Shown: one piece after another, positions 34,960 through 45,000 of the stretch | Numbering within the stretch: the first letter of the stretch is position 1 | How the letters are laid out: the number at the start of each line of letters is the position of its first letter | NCBI RefSeq assembly: GCF_012276985.1 | Contig: NZ_JAAXMM010000019.1 | Coordinates: 25,759 to 89,758, forward strand | Length of the DNA stretch: 64,000 bases | From: Agrobacterium sp. a22-2 | GTDB lineage: Bacteria > Pseudomonadota > Alphaproteobacteria > Rhizobiales > Rhizobiaceae | Direction: 5' to 3' | Made by a program: the position numbers and the translations under genes | The notes under the pieces: generated by a model | Databases searched by the model: none | Told to the model about the DNA's origin: nothing | Seen by the model: only the letters and a program-made list of their open reading frames with translations

Positions 34960-36473
34960 ACCGCGAGCAGTCGCGCGATCTCATCGGCTGCCATCTCAAT
35001 GGCAGGTGCAAAGCCCGTTTCATCGGGCTGGCGGCAGAGACGCATGCCGGGATACCAGGGCGAATCGTGCCTCCCCATCATCCAGCGCCAGTCCGGCACC
35101 CGCTTCAGCAGCGCCACCGACGGAGTCCCGAGCGCGCCGGCCAGATGCAGGGGCGCCGTGCACACCGACACCATGGCCGAGAGCGAGGCCATGATGGCGG
35201 CGGTATCGACGAAGGCGTCCGGCCCGGCGTCGAAATCGGGGCCGGGATGTTCGAGCAGGAACGGCAGCCCGGCAACCTTCCGGCCGGACGGCGTCTCCGC
35301 CGGCTCCAGCCGATGGGCCTCAAGCTTCTGCAGGGCGATCAGCCGCACATCGACAAGCGCTGCGAACGGTGCCAAAGCCAGCGGTCCATCGAGGCTGCGG
35401 CCGCGCTCGACAGGCGAGGCCGGATTGCCCTGCCAGACGAACCCGATAGCCTTTGCACCGGCGTCCAGAGCCAGCCGATGCTTCCACACGTCAATCAGTT
35501 TCGGCTCGGCCGCCAGATAGGAGATAGCAGGAGGAACGGCCCCCGGCGTCAGCTGCAGCCGATGCGGCAGCCCGAGAAGCGGCACCTGCAGGTCGACAGA
35601 GCCGGCCGGCGGATCCTCGCAGATCACCCGGTCAGCGCCGGGGATATCTCTCAGCAACCGCACCAGCCGTTCCGGCACCTGCAGGATGACCTCGCCACCC
35701 AGCGATTTGACCAGAGGCAGCAGTTTGACGAACTGGATCGTATCGCCAAGCCCCTGCTCCGCATGCACCAGAAGCCGCTTGCCGGCAAACGGCCGGCCAT
35801 CCCAGTCGGTGATCGCCTGGTGGCGGGCAACCGCCGGAAATCCCGGCGTCTTCCAGCGCCATTCGTATTCGGCAAAACCTTGCGAAAAATCGCCAAGCCG
35901 CAGCAGTGCCAGGGACAGATTGTAATGGGCTTCCGCCAGATCGGGATAGAGACGGACGGCGGCGCGCAGGTTCTCGACGGCCCCGAACGGGTCGCCCAAC
36001 TCGCCGAGCGCATTGCCAAGATTGTGCAGCGATGTCTTGTGAGCCGGATCGATCGACAGTGCCAGGCGATAGGCCTCGGCCGCTAGAGCGAACGCGCCGC
36101 CATTGGCATGCGCGATGCCGAGATTGGCCGCGACATCGGCATTGCCGGGCTGTAGCGCAACGGCGCGCTGATAGGCCGGCACCGCCTCTGCCGATCGTCC
36201 GGCATCGACCAGCGCATTGCCGAAATTGAACCAGATCTCGCCCCCGATCTCGCCATTGTCCGGCGCCAGCCGCAGCACTCGTTCGTAGAGGATCAGCGCC
36301 CCCGCCAGATCACCGAGCGACCGCCGCGCGGAGGCCAGCAGCCGCAAGGCGTCGACATGATCGGGGTTCTGCACCAGGATCGCATCATAGAGAACGACCG
36401 CCCCGGCCGCATCACCGGAGCGATGGCGCTCGAAAGCGGTCTGCAGCAATTCTTCGGGTGATGGGTCGCTCAT
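34950..36473 (-). CDS. TPR-glycosyltransferase (single module)
   Basis: This 507-aa protein joins about six tetratricopeptide repeats (residues about 5-205) to a GT9/GT-B-like domain (about 225-500). Family hallmarks are HAEQGLGDTIQF, GFVWQGNPASPVERGRS, a CTAPLHLAGALG segment and DWRWMMGRHDSPWYP. The same architecture occurs in Caulobacter FlmG, where the TPR part binds flagellin and the GT part glycosylates it, so a protein acceptor is plausible. It overlaps the three-module gene upstream by ATGA and is homologous to each of its modules. Confidence 0.83.
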   Translation of the reverse strand: MSDPSPEELLQTAFERHRSGDAAGAVVLYDAILVQNPDHVDALRLLASARRSLGDLAGALILYERVLRLAPDNGEIGGEIWFNFGNALVDAGRSAEAVPAYQRAVALQPGNADVAANLGIAHANGGAFALAAEAYRLALSIDPAHKTSLHNLGNALGELGDPFGAVENLRAAVRLYPDLAEAHYNLSLALLRLGDFSQGFAEYEWRWKTPGFPAVARHQAITDWDGRPFAGKRLLVHAEQGLGDTIQFVKLLPLVKSLGGEVILQVPERLVRLLRDIPGADRVICEDPPAGSVDLQVPLLGLPHRLQLTPGAVPPAISYLAAEPKLIDVWKHRLALDAGAKAIGFVWQGNPASPVERGRSLDGPLALAPFAALVDVRLIALQKLEAHRLEPAETPSGRKVAGLPFLLEHPGPDFDAGPDAFVDTAAIMASLSAMVSVCTAPLHLAGALGTPSVALLKRVPDWRWMMGRHDSPWYPGMRLCRQPDETGFAPAIEMAADEIARLLAVQP

Positions 36474-39400
36474 CGGCGCGCGTCCACGAAGTCTGACAGC
36501 GCCGCGGCCGCCTGTCGCGCCACGCTGCCCCAATCGCCGGGCTGCGGCTGGCGGAACAGCCGGACGCTTGGATACCACGGGCTGTCCGTGCGATGCGCCA
36601 TCCAGCGCCAGTCGGCATTGTATTTCAGCAGAGCGAAGGTCGGCACCCCGAGCGAACCGGCCAGATGCAGGGTCGAGGTGCAGGAGGAAATCACCAGGTC
36701 GAGAGCGGAAATCGCCGCCGCCGTGCTGGCAAAATCGCCAAGGCTGGCGCCGGGCACATCGATCCGATCAGCATAGGCAAAGCCGCGCAACTGTTCCAGC
36801 CCGTCGGCATATTGCAGGCTGACGAAATGGGCACCTTCAACGTCAAACAGTGGCGCCAAAACCTCCAGCCGCGGCGAACGTCCCTGGTCGGCACGGGCGT
36901 TCGGATTGCCCTGCCAGATCAGGCCGACCCGAACCTTCTCGCGGTTAGAAAAGCGCTCGCTCCACGCCGCGATCCGTTCTGCCGGAAGCATGAACCGGGC
37001 CGGCGCCGGCAAAGTTTCCAGCGTCGTGCCGAGCGCCAGCGGCAGGCTGAGCATAGGCACTTCGAGATCGGCATCGTCGATGCTGTCGATGCTCTGGCGA
37101 AGGATCGTCACATTGTTCTTTTCAAAGACAAGCGTGTTGAACAGACCGATCAGCGGCTCGCGCAATTCCAGAAGCACATGACCGACACGGGCGGCCGCCA
37201 GCGCCACGAAGCGGGCAAACTGGATCTGGTCGCCCAAGCCCTGCTCGCCATGGATCAGCAGAACCTTGTCGGTGTCCTCGCCCTGCCAGCGCGACACGGC
37301 AAAGGTCCGCGGCACCATTTCCGCGCCCAGCCAACGATATTCGTAATCCCGGAACCCGGCCGGCAGATTGCCGGCCATCAGATGCGCATGGCCGCGGTCG
37401 ATCAAGGTTTCGGCGTCGCCGGGGCTAAGCTCCAGCGCCGTGTCAAAGGCGGCAATCGCATCAGTGCATCGGCTCAGGTCCTTCAGCGCATTGGCCTTGC
37501 CGCGATGTGTCTTGGCCAGATCCGGCCGCAGCACAAGGGAGGCCTCATAGGCGGCCAACGCCTCCTCGAAGCGGTTGGTATCGCGCAGCAGATTGCCAAG
37601 CGTCATCAGAGCCTCGGCCGAAGGGGCCGCCTGAAGGCTGAGGCGTAGCAGGCGCTCGGCCTCTTCGACCTTGCCGATATGGCGCAACGCAATGGCATAA
37701 TTGGTCTGGAAGGCAGAGGTGCCAAGGCCCAGCCGATCCGCCGCCTGCAGGAACAGAGTGGCACGATGGTAATGCTGCGCCTCGAGAGCCAAGGCGCCGA
37801 GCATGTGCAGGGCTTCCGCGCCATGGCTTTGCGACCGCAGAAGTGCTGCATAGCCGGTCTCGGCTATCGAGCGATCGCCAGCCATGTGCCGGGCCAGCGC
37901 GTCCCCAAAGGCAGTCGCGTCGTCGGCAGGCGGATGGGTCGCGACAATTGGCTCGGCGGCCTCGAACAGAACCGACCGATCGCCGCTCACCAGTTGCCGC
38001 AAGGCGCCGGCCACCCTTGATGCCACGCCGGCAAAGGGCCGGCTCTCGATTTCGCCTTCCACCCTTCGGAACACGCGGGTCCGCGGATACCATGGGCTGT
38101 CGCTGCGCCCCCTGAGCCAGCGCCATTCGGCATGGGATTTCAGGACGACCCAGGTGGGCTTGCCAAGCGCCCCGGCCAGATGGGCGACGGCGGTGTCCGA
38201 GGTGATCACCAGATCGAGGTTCATGATCAGCGCCGCCGTGTCGGCAAAGGCATCGGGACCGTTGTCGAAATCTTCGCCCGGCGACTCGACCGTCAGACGT
38301 CCGCCAAGTGCCGCGATCTGTTCCTCGCCGGCTCCCTTCTGCAAGGCGATCAGTCGCAGGCCGGGAATATCGGCCAGGGGTTCCAGAACCTCGAGCGGAT
38401 AACTGCGCCCCTTGTCCACCTTGGGATCGGGATTGCCCTGCCAGACCAACCCGACACGAAATCCGGGTCTTGGCGCCAGCCACGAGGCCCAACGAGTCAC
38501 ACGCGCCGGATCGGCTCTCAGATAAGACGGTGCCGCCGGAATGCTCTCGACGGTCGTTCCGCAATAGAGCGGCAGGCTCATCATGAAGACGTGATAATCG
38601 AGGGCGGGCACGGTTTCGGCTTCGCCGATCACGCCATCGACACCGGGCGCCGTGGCGATCAACGAGGCAATCTTGCGCCGGCAGCCGACAATAACCCTGG
38701 TCGCACCCATGGCCTTGAGCTGCGCGACATAGCGAATGAACTGGAAGGCATCGCCGAACCCCTGTTCGGCCAGCACGAGAATGGATTTGCCGGCAAGGCT
38801 CTCACCCTTCCAGGCCGGCAAGCGCACCCGCTCCTTGGCGATCCCAAGCGATTCGACATCCAGCCGCCGCTCGTAAAGTGGCAGGCCGCGGACGTAGTCG
38901 CCCTCGTTCATCAGCGCCATGCCGAGCGCCATTTCGGCATCGGCATAACCCGGGCGCAGCGCCATCGCCTTCAGGAAGGCAGCCTTCGCTTCGTCTTCCC
39001 GACCGGCATCCATTTCGCTGATCCCGAGATTGCTCCAGCTTTCGGCATGGTCGGGAACAGTTCTGGCAGCCTGGCGCTGGAACCAGCAGGCAATGTCGGC
39101 CAGCCCGTAATTGCGCTCGGCGACGCCGAGATTGCTCCAGGCATCGGCATTGCCGGGTTCCAGCACAATAGCCTTTTCCCAGGCCCGTGCAGCCGCATCG
39201 GGTCGCTCAAGCTTCAGCAGGACAGCGCCCCATTGCACCAGCGTGGAGGCATTGTTGGGCTCGATCTGAACGGCACGACGCAGCGCATTGTCCGCCTCCT
39301 CAAGCCGACCGAGAGCGGTTGCGGCATTGGCAAAGACCGACAGCGCATGGGCCGATTTCGGAAACCGCGCCAGCATGGTCCGCGCCCGCTCCAGTGCCTG

Positions 39401-41530
39401 CTCCGCCTTGCCACCGGCCACCTCCCGCCGCGCCAGCGCCATATGGCTCGGCAGATGCAGCGGATCGGCCTGCAGGCCGTGGCGAAGCGCCCGCAGGGCA
39501 TCGGCGGCATTGCCGGCGCTTTCGAGCGCCACGGCAAAATTGCTCCAGTGATCGGCAATGTCAGACGCAAGGCCCACAGAGCGGGCCGTCAGCACCACGG
39601 CATCGCGCGTGGCGGCACCGCGCCGGCCGCCGGCTTCGAGCAAGGCCATGCCAAGCAGGTTATGGACAAAGGCAGCGCGAAACCCGACCGCCAGCAGATG
39701 CCGATAGACCGCAATCGCTGCGGCATAGTCCTTGCGCTGGTGCGCGGAAATGGCCTCGCCCAGATGGGCCTCGTTGTCGTTGGCGACCACCGAACCTGCC
39801 GCCGGCATGGACAGCAACAGCCGCAACTCGTCGACCACCGCATTCAATACCGGCGGCCAGCGGTCCTTTTCCGATTGGCGAAACAGCCGCATGGTCGGAT
39901 ACCAGTCGGTCAGGCTGCCCTCCATGCCCCAGCGCCAGTCCGGCGCCTTCTTCAGGAGCAGCCAGACCGGCCGGCCGAGCGCACCGGCCAGATGGGCGAT
40001 GGCGGTATCCGTGGTAATGACCAGGTCCAGCGACATCATCAGGGCGGCCGTATCGACGAAAGCCTGCGACCCACCGTCAAAATTCGCACCCGGCTGCAGG
40101 AGATCCAGCCCGTCCGGTGGCAACTGCTCGCTGCCGAAGCCGCGCTGCAAAGATATGAAGGTCGCTTCAGCGCTCAGCGCAGCCAGGGGTGCCAGTTCGC
40201 CGAGCGCCATCGACCGGCCCTTCTCGCCAAAGGCCCGCGGATTGCCCTGCCAGGCCAAACCGATCCGCATCCGCCGCGCGTCTTTTCCAGGCAAGGACGG
40301 ATCGTTGAAGATAAAGGAGCGGTGGGCATCGGCCTGCAGGTAGGGCGCGTGAAAACCGACCTCTTCCGGCTCGAGCCCCAAAATGCCCGGCAGCGACAGA
40401 AGCGGCACGGAATAATCGGCGGCTGGTGCCGTACCATCATCGGCCAGCAGCACGGCGCGGCCCGACGGGTCGCGAAAAAGCGCAAATGTCGACAGCAGGG
40501 CCGCAAGCTGCGGTTGGCAGACGAAGACCAGCCGCCCGACGCGCTCCATCAGGCGCGGCAGGAAACGGATGAACTGGATCGTATCGCCGAGGCCCTGCTC
40601 ATGGAAGACCAGCAGCGTCTTGCCGGATATGTCTTCGCCCCGCCAGCGTGGCGCCTGCGTCAGGTGGGCCGCAGGCGGCGTCTTGCCGGCCTCGTCCCGC
40701 AGATCGTAATCGACCCAGGCCGCCTGCCATTTTCCGGCCAGCAGGCGCACGCAGGCCAGATTGAACCGGCTCAGCGTCTGATCGCCGTCTCGGCCGACAA
40801 GATCCTGCAATAGCCTTTCGGCCTCCGCGAGGCGGCCGAGATTGCGCAGCGACGTCGCCAGATTATTGGTGGCACCGGCATGGTGCGGCTCGATCGCCAG
40901 AACCTGTTCGTAACAGGCAACCGCCTCGTCCTCCCGCATCTGTCCCTGCAGCACGACGCCGAGGTTGAAAGTCGCTTCTGGATTTTGCGGCCGGATCTGC
41001 AAAGCACGGCGCAAAGCCTGCTCGGACGCAGTAACGTCACCGAGTTGCAAGAGGACATGACCGGCCTGGGTCAGGAAGCCCGGATCGTCGGCATCGATCG
41101 CCAGTGCCGCCATGCAGGCCGCTCTTGCTTCCGGCCATTTCCCGGCAGAGGATAACGCCAGGATAAGATTGCCGTGCAGGCCGCGGGAGCCCGGATCAAG
41201 CGCCAGGCCGGCCCTTGCCATCGCAACCGCGCGGTCGTTCTGTCTGACCGCGATCAGCGGCAAAACCATGTTCTGCAAAATGGCGGGATCGTCTGGCGTC
41301 TTGGAAAGCGCCGTTTCGAAATACCCGAGCGCCTCTGCGGAACGTCCGCAAAGATGAAGGGCCAGACCAAGATAATGGTTGATGGCCGTATCGTCCGGCG
41401 CAGTCCGGTGATGGATCTCCAGCCATTGCACGGCTTCGGCAAAGCGCCCCGCGCCAATAAGCGCGCAGCAGTCCGCGACGCTCGGCACTGCGGCCGCACC
41501 GACATCCGGCCCTTCGGCTACAGGCGACAC
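36470..41530 (-). CDS. Giant TPR-glycosyltransferase with three complete TPR+GT modules
   Basis: This 1,686-aa protein repeats one plan three times. TPR arrays lie at about residues 10-255, 590-890 and 1195-1395, and GT9-like domains at about 295-575, 905-1170 and 1410-1680. Each GT copy retains an EQGxGDxxQF loop (near 313, 923 and 1428), a VGLxWQGNP motif, an HLAGxLG motif and a terminal WYP segment (near 542, 1145 and 1648). Motif retention argues that all three are active rather than decayed. There is no signal peptide, so it acts in the cytoplasm. It sits between DUF6165 and the one-module paralogue, downstream of the repeat-protein gene. I infer multi-site glycosylation of that protein before export. 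Confidence 0.85.
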   Translation of the reverse strand: MSPVAEGPDVGAAAVPSVADCCALIGAGRFAEAVQWLEIHHRTAPDDTAINHYLGLALHLCGRSAEALGYFETALSKTPDDPAILQNMVLPLIAVRQNDRAVAMARAGLALDPGSRGLHGNLILALSSAGKWPEARAACMAALAIDADDPGFLTQAGHVLLQLGDVTASEQALRRALQIRPQNPEATFNLGVVLQGQMREDEAVACYEQVLAIEPHHAGATNNLATSLRNLGRLAEAERLLQDLVGRDGDQTLSRFNLACVRLLAGKWQAAWVDYDLRDEAGKTPPAAHLTQAPRWRGEDISGKTLLVFHEQGLGDTIQFIRFLPRLMERVGRLVFVCQPQLAALLSTFALFRDPSGRAVLLADDGTAPAADYSVPLLSLPGILGLEPEEVGFHAPYLQADAHRSFIFNDPSLPGKDARRMRIGLAWQGNPRAFGEKGRSMALGELAPLAALSAEATFISLQRGFGSEQLPPDGLDLLQPGANFDGGSQAFVDTAALMMSLDLVITTDTAIAHLAGALGRPVWLLLKKAPDWRWGMEGSLTDWYPTMRLFRQSEKDRWPPVLNAVVDELRLLLSMPAAGSVVANDNEAHLGEAISAHQRKDYAAAIAVYRHLLAVGFRAAFVHNLLGMALLEAGGRRGAATRDAVVLTARSVGLASDIADHWSNFAVALESAGNAADALRALRHGLQADPLHLPSHMALARREVAGGKAEQALERARTMLARFPKSAHALSVFANAATALGRLEEADNALRRAVQIEPNNASTLVQWGAVLLKLERPDAAARAWEKAIVLEPGNADAWSNLGVAERNYGLADIACWFQRQAARTVPDHAESWSNLGISEMDAGREDEAKAAFLKAMALRPGYADAEMALGMALMNEGDYVRGLPLYERRLDVESLGIAKERVRLPAWKGESLAGKSILVLAEQGFGDAFQFIRYVAQLKAMGATRVIVGCRRKIASLIATAPGVDGVIGEAETVPALDYHVFMMSLPLYCGTTVESIPAAPSYLRADPARVTRWASWLAPRPGFRVGLVWQGNPDPKVDKGRSYPLEVLEPLADIPGLRLIALQKGAGEEQIAALGGRLTVESPGEDFDNGPDAFADTAALIMNLDLVITSDTAVAHLAGALGKPTWVVLKSHAEWRWLRGRSDSPWYPRTRVFRRVEGEIESRPFAGVASRVAGALRQLVSGDRSVLFEAAEPIVATHPPADDATAFGDALARHMAGDRSIAETGYAALLRSQSHGAEALHMLGALALEAQHYHRATLFLQAADRLGLGTSAFQTNYAIALRHIGKVEEAERLLRLSLQAAPSAEALMTLGNLLRDTNRFEEALAAYEASLVLRPDLAKTHRGKANALKDLSRCTDAIAAFDTALELSPGDAETLIDRGHAHLMAGNLPAGFRDYEYRWLGAEMVPRTFAVSRWQGEDTDKVLLIHGEQGLGDQIQFARFVALAAARVGHVLLELREPLIGLFNTLVFEKNNVTILRQSIDSIDDADLEVPMLSLPLALGTTLETLPAPARFMLPAERIAAWSERFSNREKVRVGLIWQGNPNARADQGRSPRLEVLAPLFDVEGAHFVSLQYADGLEQLRGFAYADRIDVPGASLGDFASTAAAISALDLVISSCTSTLHLAGSLGVPTFALLKYNADWRWMAHRTDSPWYPSVRLFRQPQPGDWGSVARQAAAALSDFVDARR

Positions 41531-41579
41531 GATCCGCCCTCAAGGCCGCAGGGCAGATGAAACACGACCGGTCGCACGC

Positions 41580-41969
41580 CTATTGCACGCCGTAGGGACG
41601 ATAGGATTTTTCCTCGATGATCGAGGAGCCGAGCTCGATATTGATCTTGCGCTTGAGATCGGCGCGGCGGTCGTTGGTCACGTAGACAGAGCGGGCCAGC
41701 GAGACGAAACGCTCGCCGAAATCGCCGGCATGTTCGCAATCGCGAATCTCGTCCTCGATGTCCCACAACGAGGTATTCACCTCGCGCAGCTCACCCATGA
41801 TGCCCTGCACGCCGCCATGGCCCTCGACCGGAGCCAGCTTTTCCGTCAACAGGACGAGTTCGCGCCGCACATTGGCACGTTTCTCGCCATCATCGATCCG
41901 TTCGGCCTTGATCTGGAGAATAGTGATCTTGTCGATCAACTCGCCCCATGACACCGGAACTTCAATCAT
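41580..41969 (-). CDS. DUF6165 family protein
   Basis: This 129-aa protein opens with MIEVPVSWGELIDKITIL, the start of the DUF6165 family, and is rich in charged helices (DGEKRANVRRELVLLTEKL). The ATG at 41969 has GGAGG 6 bases upstream; an open frame upstream to 42029 would run into the end of the repeat-protein gene. No function is known. Its place between a secreted repeat protein and TPR-glycosyltransferases suggests a glycosylation accessory or chaperone, which is inference from position. Confidence 0.8.
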   Translation of the reverse strand: MIEVPVSWGELIDKITILQIKAERIDDGEKRANVRRELVLLTEKLAPVEGHGGVQGIMGELREVNTSLWDIEDEIRDCEHAGDFGERFVSLARSVYVTNDRRADLKRKINIELGSSIIEEKSYRPYGVQ

Positions 41970-42019
41970 TGCAGTCCTCCGATTCGCGTCATGAAAGTTA
42001 ACGCCCGCGCCGGGCGTCA

Positions 42020-45000
42020 TCAACTCCACTTGAAGTCGCTGGCCGACAAATTGTCCGCAGTCTTGCCGGTCAGCGTCAGATTCATGTCCACCGACCCGTC
42101 GCCATTGGTATCCACGAACAGCGTTGACGTGCCGTTGTCGAAATAGGCCTCCGAATTTCCGGCTGCCGACAGAGTGGTCGTGGTGCCGAGATAGCTGAAC
42201 GTGCCATTCAGGAGACCCTGGAATACCAGCTTGTCCGTGCCATTGACGAAGTCGGTGATCTTGTCGGCATCGGTTCCTGTCGATTGCGAGGTCGATGTGA
42301 AGGTGAACATATCGGATCCGTCGCCGCCGGTGACCGTATCGCGGTTGCCGCTGAAGGTCACGGTGTCGCTGCCGGCGCCGAGGTCGACGATCGTCGACGA
42401 ACTGCCCGTCAGGACGATGACGTCGCTGCTGCTGCTGCCGGTTATGTTCTCGACATCGACAACCGTTAGTGTCGAGCCCGACCCGAGCTTGAGATAATCG
42501 TCGCCGGCTCCCAGATCGATGGGCGCGCCGCTGAAGACTCCGGATAGCGTGATCGAATCGTCACTGCTGGAGCCGACAATGGTTTCGACGCTGGCCAAGG
42601 TGGCCGTTGCGCCGTTGGTGAAGGTGATGCTGTCGATCCCTGTTCCCAGGAAGAACTGGCCATCGGTTACTGCTTCCATCACCAGCACGGTATCGCTGTT
42701 GGTGCCGCCTGTGATGGATTCGACATTGTAGACCGAAACCGTATTCGTGAAGCTGCCGAGCGTCAGCGTGTCCGTGCCGTCCGCCAGATCGATTTCAATG
42801 CCGGTCGCCGCCGCCGATAACGTCACCTTGTCGGCACCGGAGCCACCGAGCACGGTTTCAACACCAGTAATCGATACCGTGTTCTGGCTTGAACCCAACT
42901 GCAACTCGTCATGTCCGCCGCCAAGGGCGACGAGGCCGCTATGGGTGGCGCTGGTGATGATGATCATGTCGTCGAAGCTCTGGCCGGTAATGGTCTCCGC
43001 ACCACTGACCGAGACCGTGTTGGCCGCATCGGCAAGGATCAGCCTGTCGGATCCGTCACCAAGGTCGATGTAGCCGTCCGTCCATTGGGTCGCCAGCGTG
43101 ATCGCGTCGGCATAGGTGCCGCCGGAGATCGATTCGACATTCGAAAGCGTTGCCGTCAGGCCGGACGTCCAGGCAATTTCGTCCTGGCCGTCACCGAAGT
43201 CGTAAATGCCGTTGCCGGTCGATCCGGAAATCGTCACGCGATCGTCGCCCGTCGAGCCCACCAGCGACTCGACGCCGGCAATGGTGATCGTCGCAGCGTT
43301 TGCCCCGAAGATGATGGCATCGGTACCGGCGCCGAGGTCGAGATAACCTTCGCTATAGGTTCCCGCGAGCGTGATGCGATCCGCAAGCGTGCCGCCGGTG
43401 ACCGTCTCGACGTTCTGTACGGTTGCTGTGTTGTTGGAATTGGCAAAGACCAGGGTATCGACACCGGATTTCAGATTGATTTCGCCCCCGGTATAGCTCT
43501 CGGTCATCGTGACCATGTCCGTGCCGACATTGCCTATGATCGACTCCACACCGGCGACCGAGATCGTTCCACCATATTCCGACAGGGTCAGTGTATCATT
43601 GCCGCCTGCCAGATTGATGATCGCACCAGTCACTTCCTTGGAGAAGACGATGTCGTCGTTGCCGGCGCCGCCGGTGATCGTTTCGACACCGGAAATCGTC
43701 AGCGTATTGCCGGTCGACGACAGCGTCAGGCGGTCGTTCTCATCGCCAAGGTCGATGAAGCCGGTATCACCGGCCGATACGGTCACATAGTCCTTGCCGA
43801 TGCCGCCGGTGACTGTTTCAACACCCGACACGGTCGCCGTACCGCCGAGATCGTTGAAGGTCAGCCGGTCCTCGCCGTCTGCCAGCGAGATCAGGCCGCC
43901 CGTCATGTAGGTCGAGAGGCTGACGATATCGTTCATATCCGAACCGATGACCGTCTCGATATTGGCGATCGTGACCGTTCCGCCATCCGCCGAGAAGGTC
44001 AGCATGTCGGACCCAAGCCCGAGATCAAGGGTCATGCCGGTCACGGCCGTGCCGAACGTGATCTTGTCGCCGTTCGTACCGCCGGTAATGTTCTCGACAT
44101 TCGATATGGTGGCCACGTTCACGTAGTTGGCGAAGATGACGCTGTCGACGCCTTCGCCGAGATCGATTTCGACACCGGTTACGGTCGACTTGAACACAAT
44201 GGTCTCAGCGCCGATCCCACCGGTGATTGTCTCCACATTGACGACGGTCACAGAACCACCATTGTCGCCGAAGGCGAGTGTATCGCTGCCTCCCCCCAGG
44301 TCGACGATCGTCGTCGCGCCGGCAGTATCGATCGTCACGAGATCCGAACCCGTACCGCCGGTAATCGTTTCGGCAGCGGAGATCGTGATGGTATTGCCGC
44401 CATTGGCCATCAGAATGGTATCGTTGCCGCCGGACAGGTTGATCGAGCCGTCGAAGGAATCGGCCAGAATGATCTTCTCGATTCCGCTGCCGCCGACGAT
44501 CGTCTCGACATTGCTGACCGTGAAGGTGACATTGCCGCTGGTCGTCAGCGTGTCTTCGCCGCCGCCCAGATCGACAAAGCCATAAGTCACCGTGCCGCCG
44601 AGCGTGACCTCATCATTGGCCGTGCCGCCGATGACCGTCTCGACATTAGAAACGGTGACGGTCGCGCCGTCATCGCTGAGCGTCAGCATGTCATAGCCCT
44701 GGCCGAGATCGATCGAGCCCGACGTGAATTCGGAGCCAAGGGTGATGATGTCGCTGGACTTGCCGCCGACGATCGTCTCGGCATTGAGGATCGTTGCCGT
44801 GTTGTTGTAGTTTCCGAAGGTAACCTTGTCCGTCTTGGCGCCGAGATCGATATAGACGCCCGTCACTGTCTTGTTAAACACGATGGAATCGATGCCATCG
44901 TCTCCCAGGATGGTTTCCACATTGGTGACGGTTACCGTGCCGCCGGCAAGAAGGGTCAGCGTGTCGATACCACCCGCCAGATCGATTTCCGAACCGGCAA

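Noticed and set aside
38132..40813. 893-codon open frame antisense to the three-module TPR-glycosyltransferase
   Set aside because: A composition shadow: low-complexity, Gln/Arg/His-rich translation with no domain.
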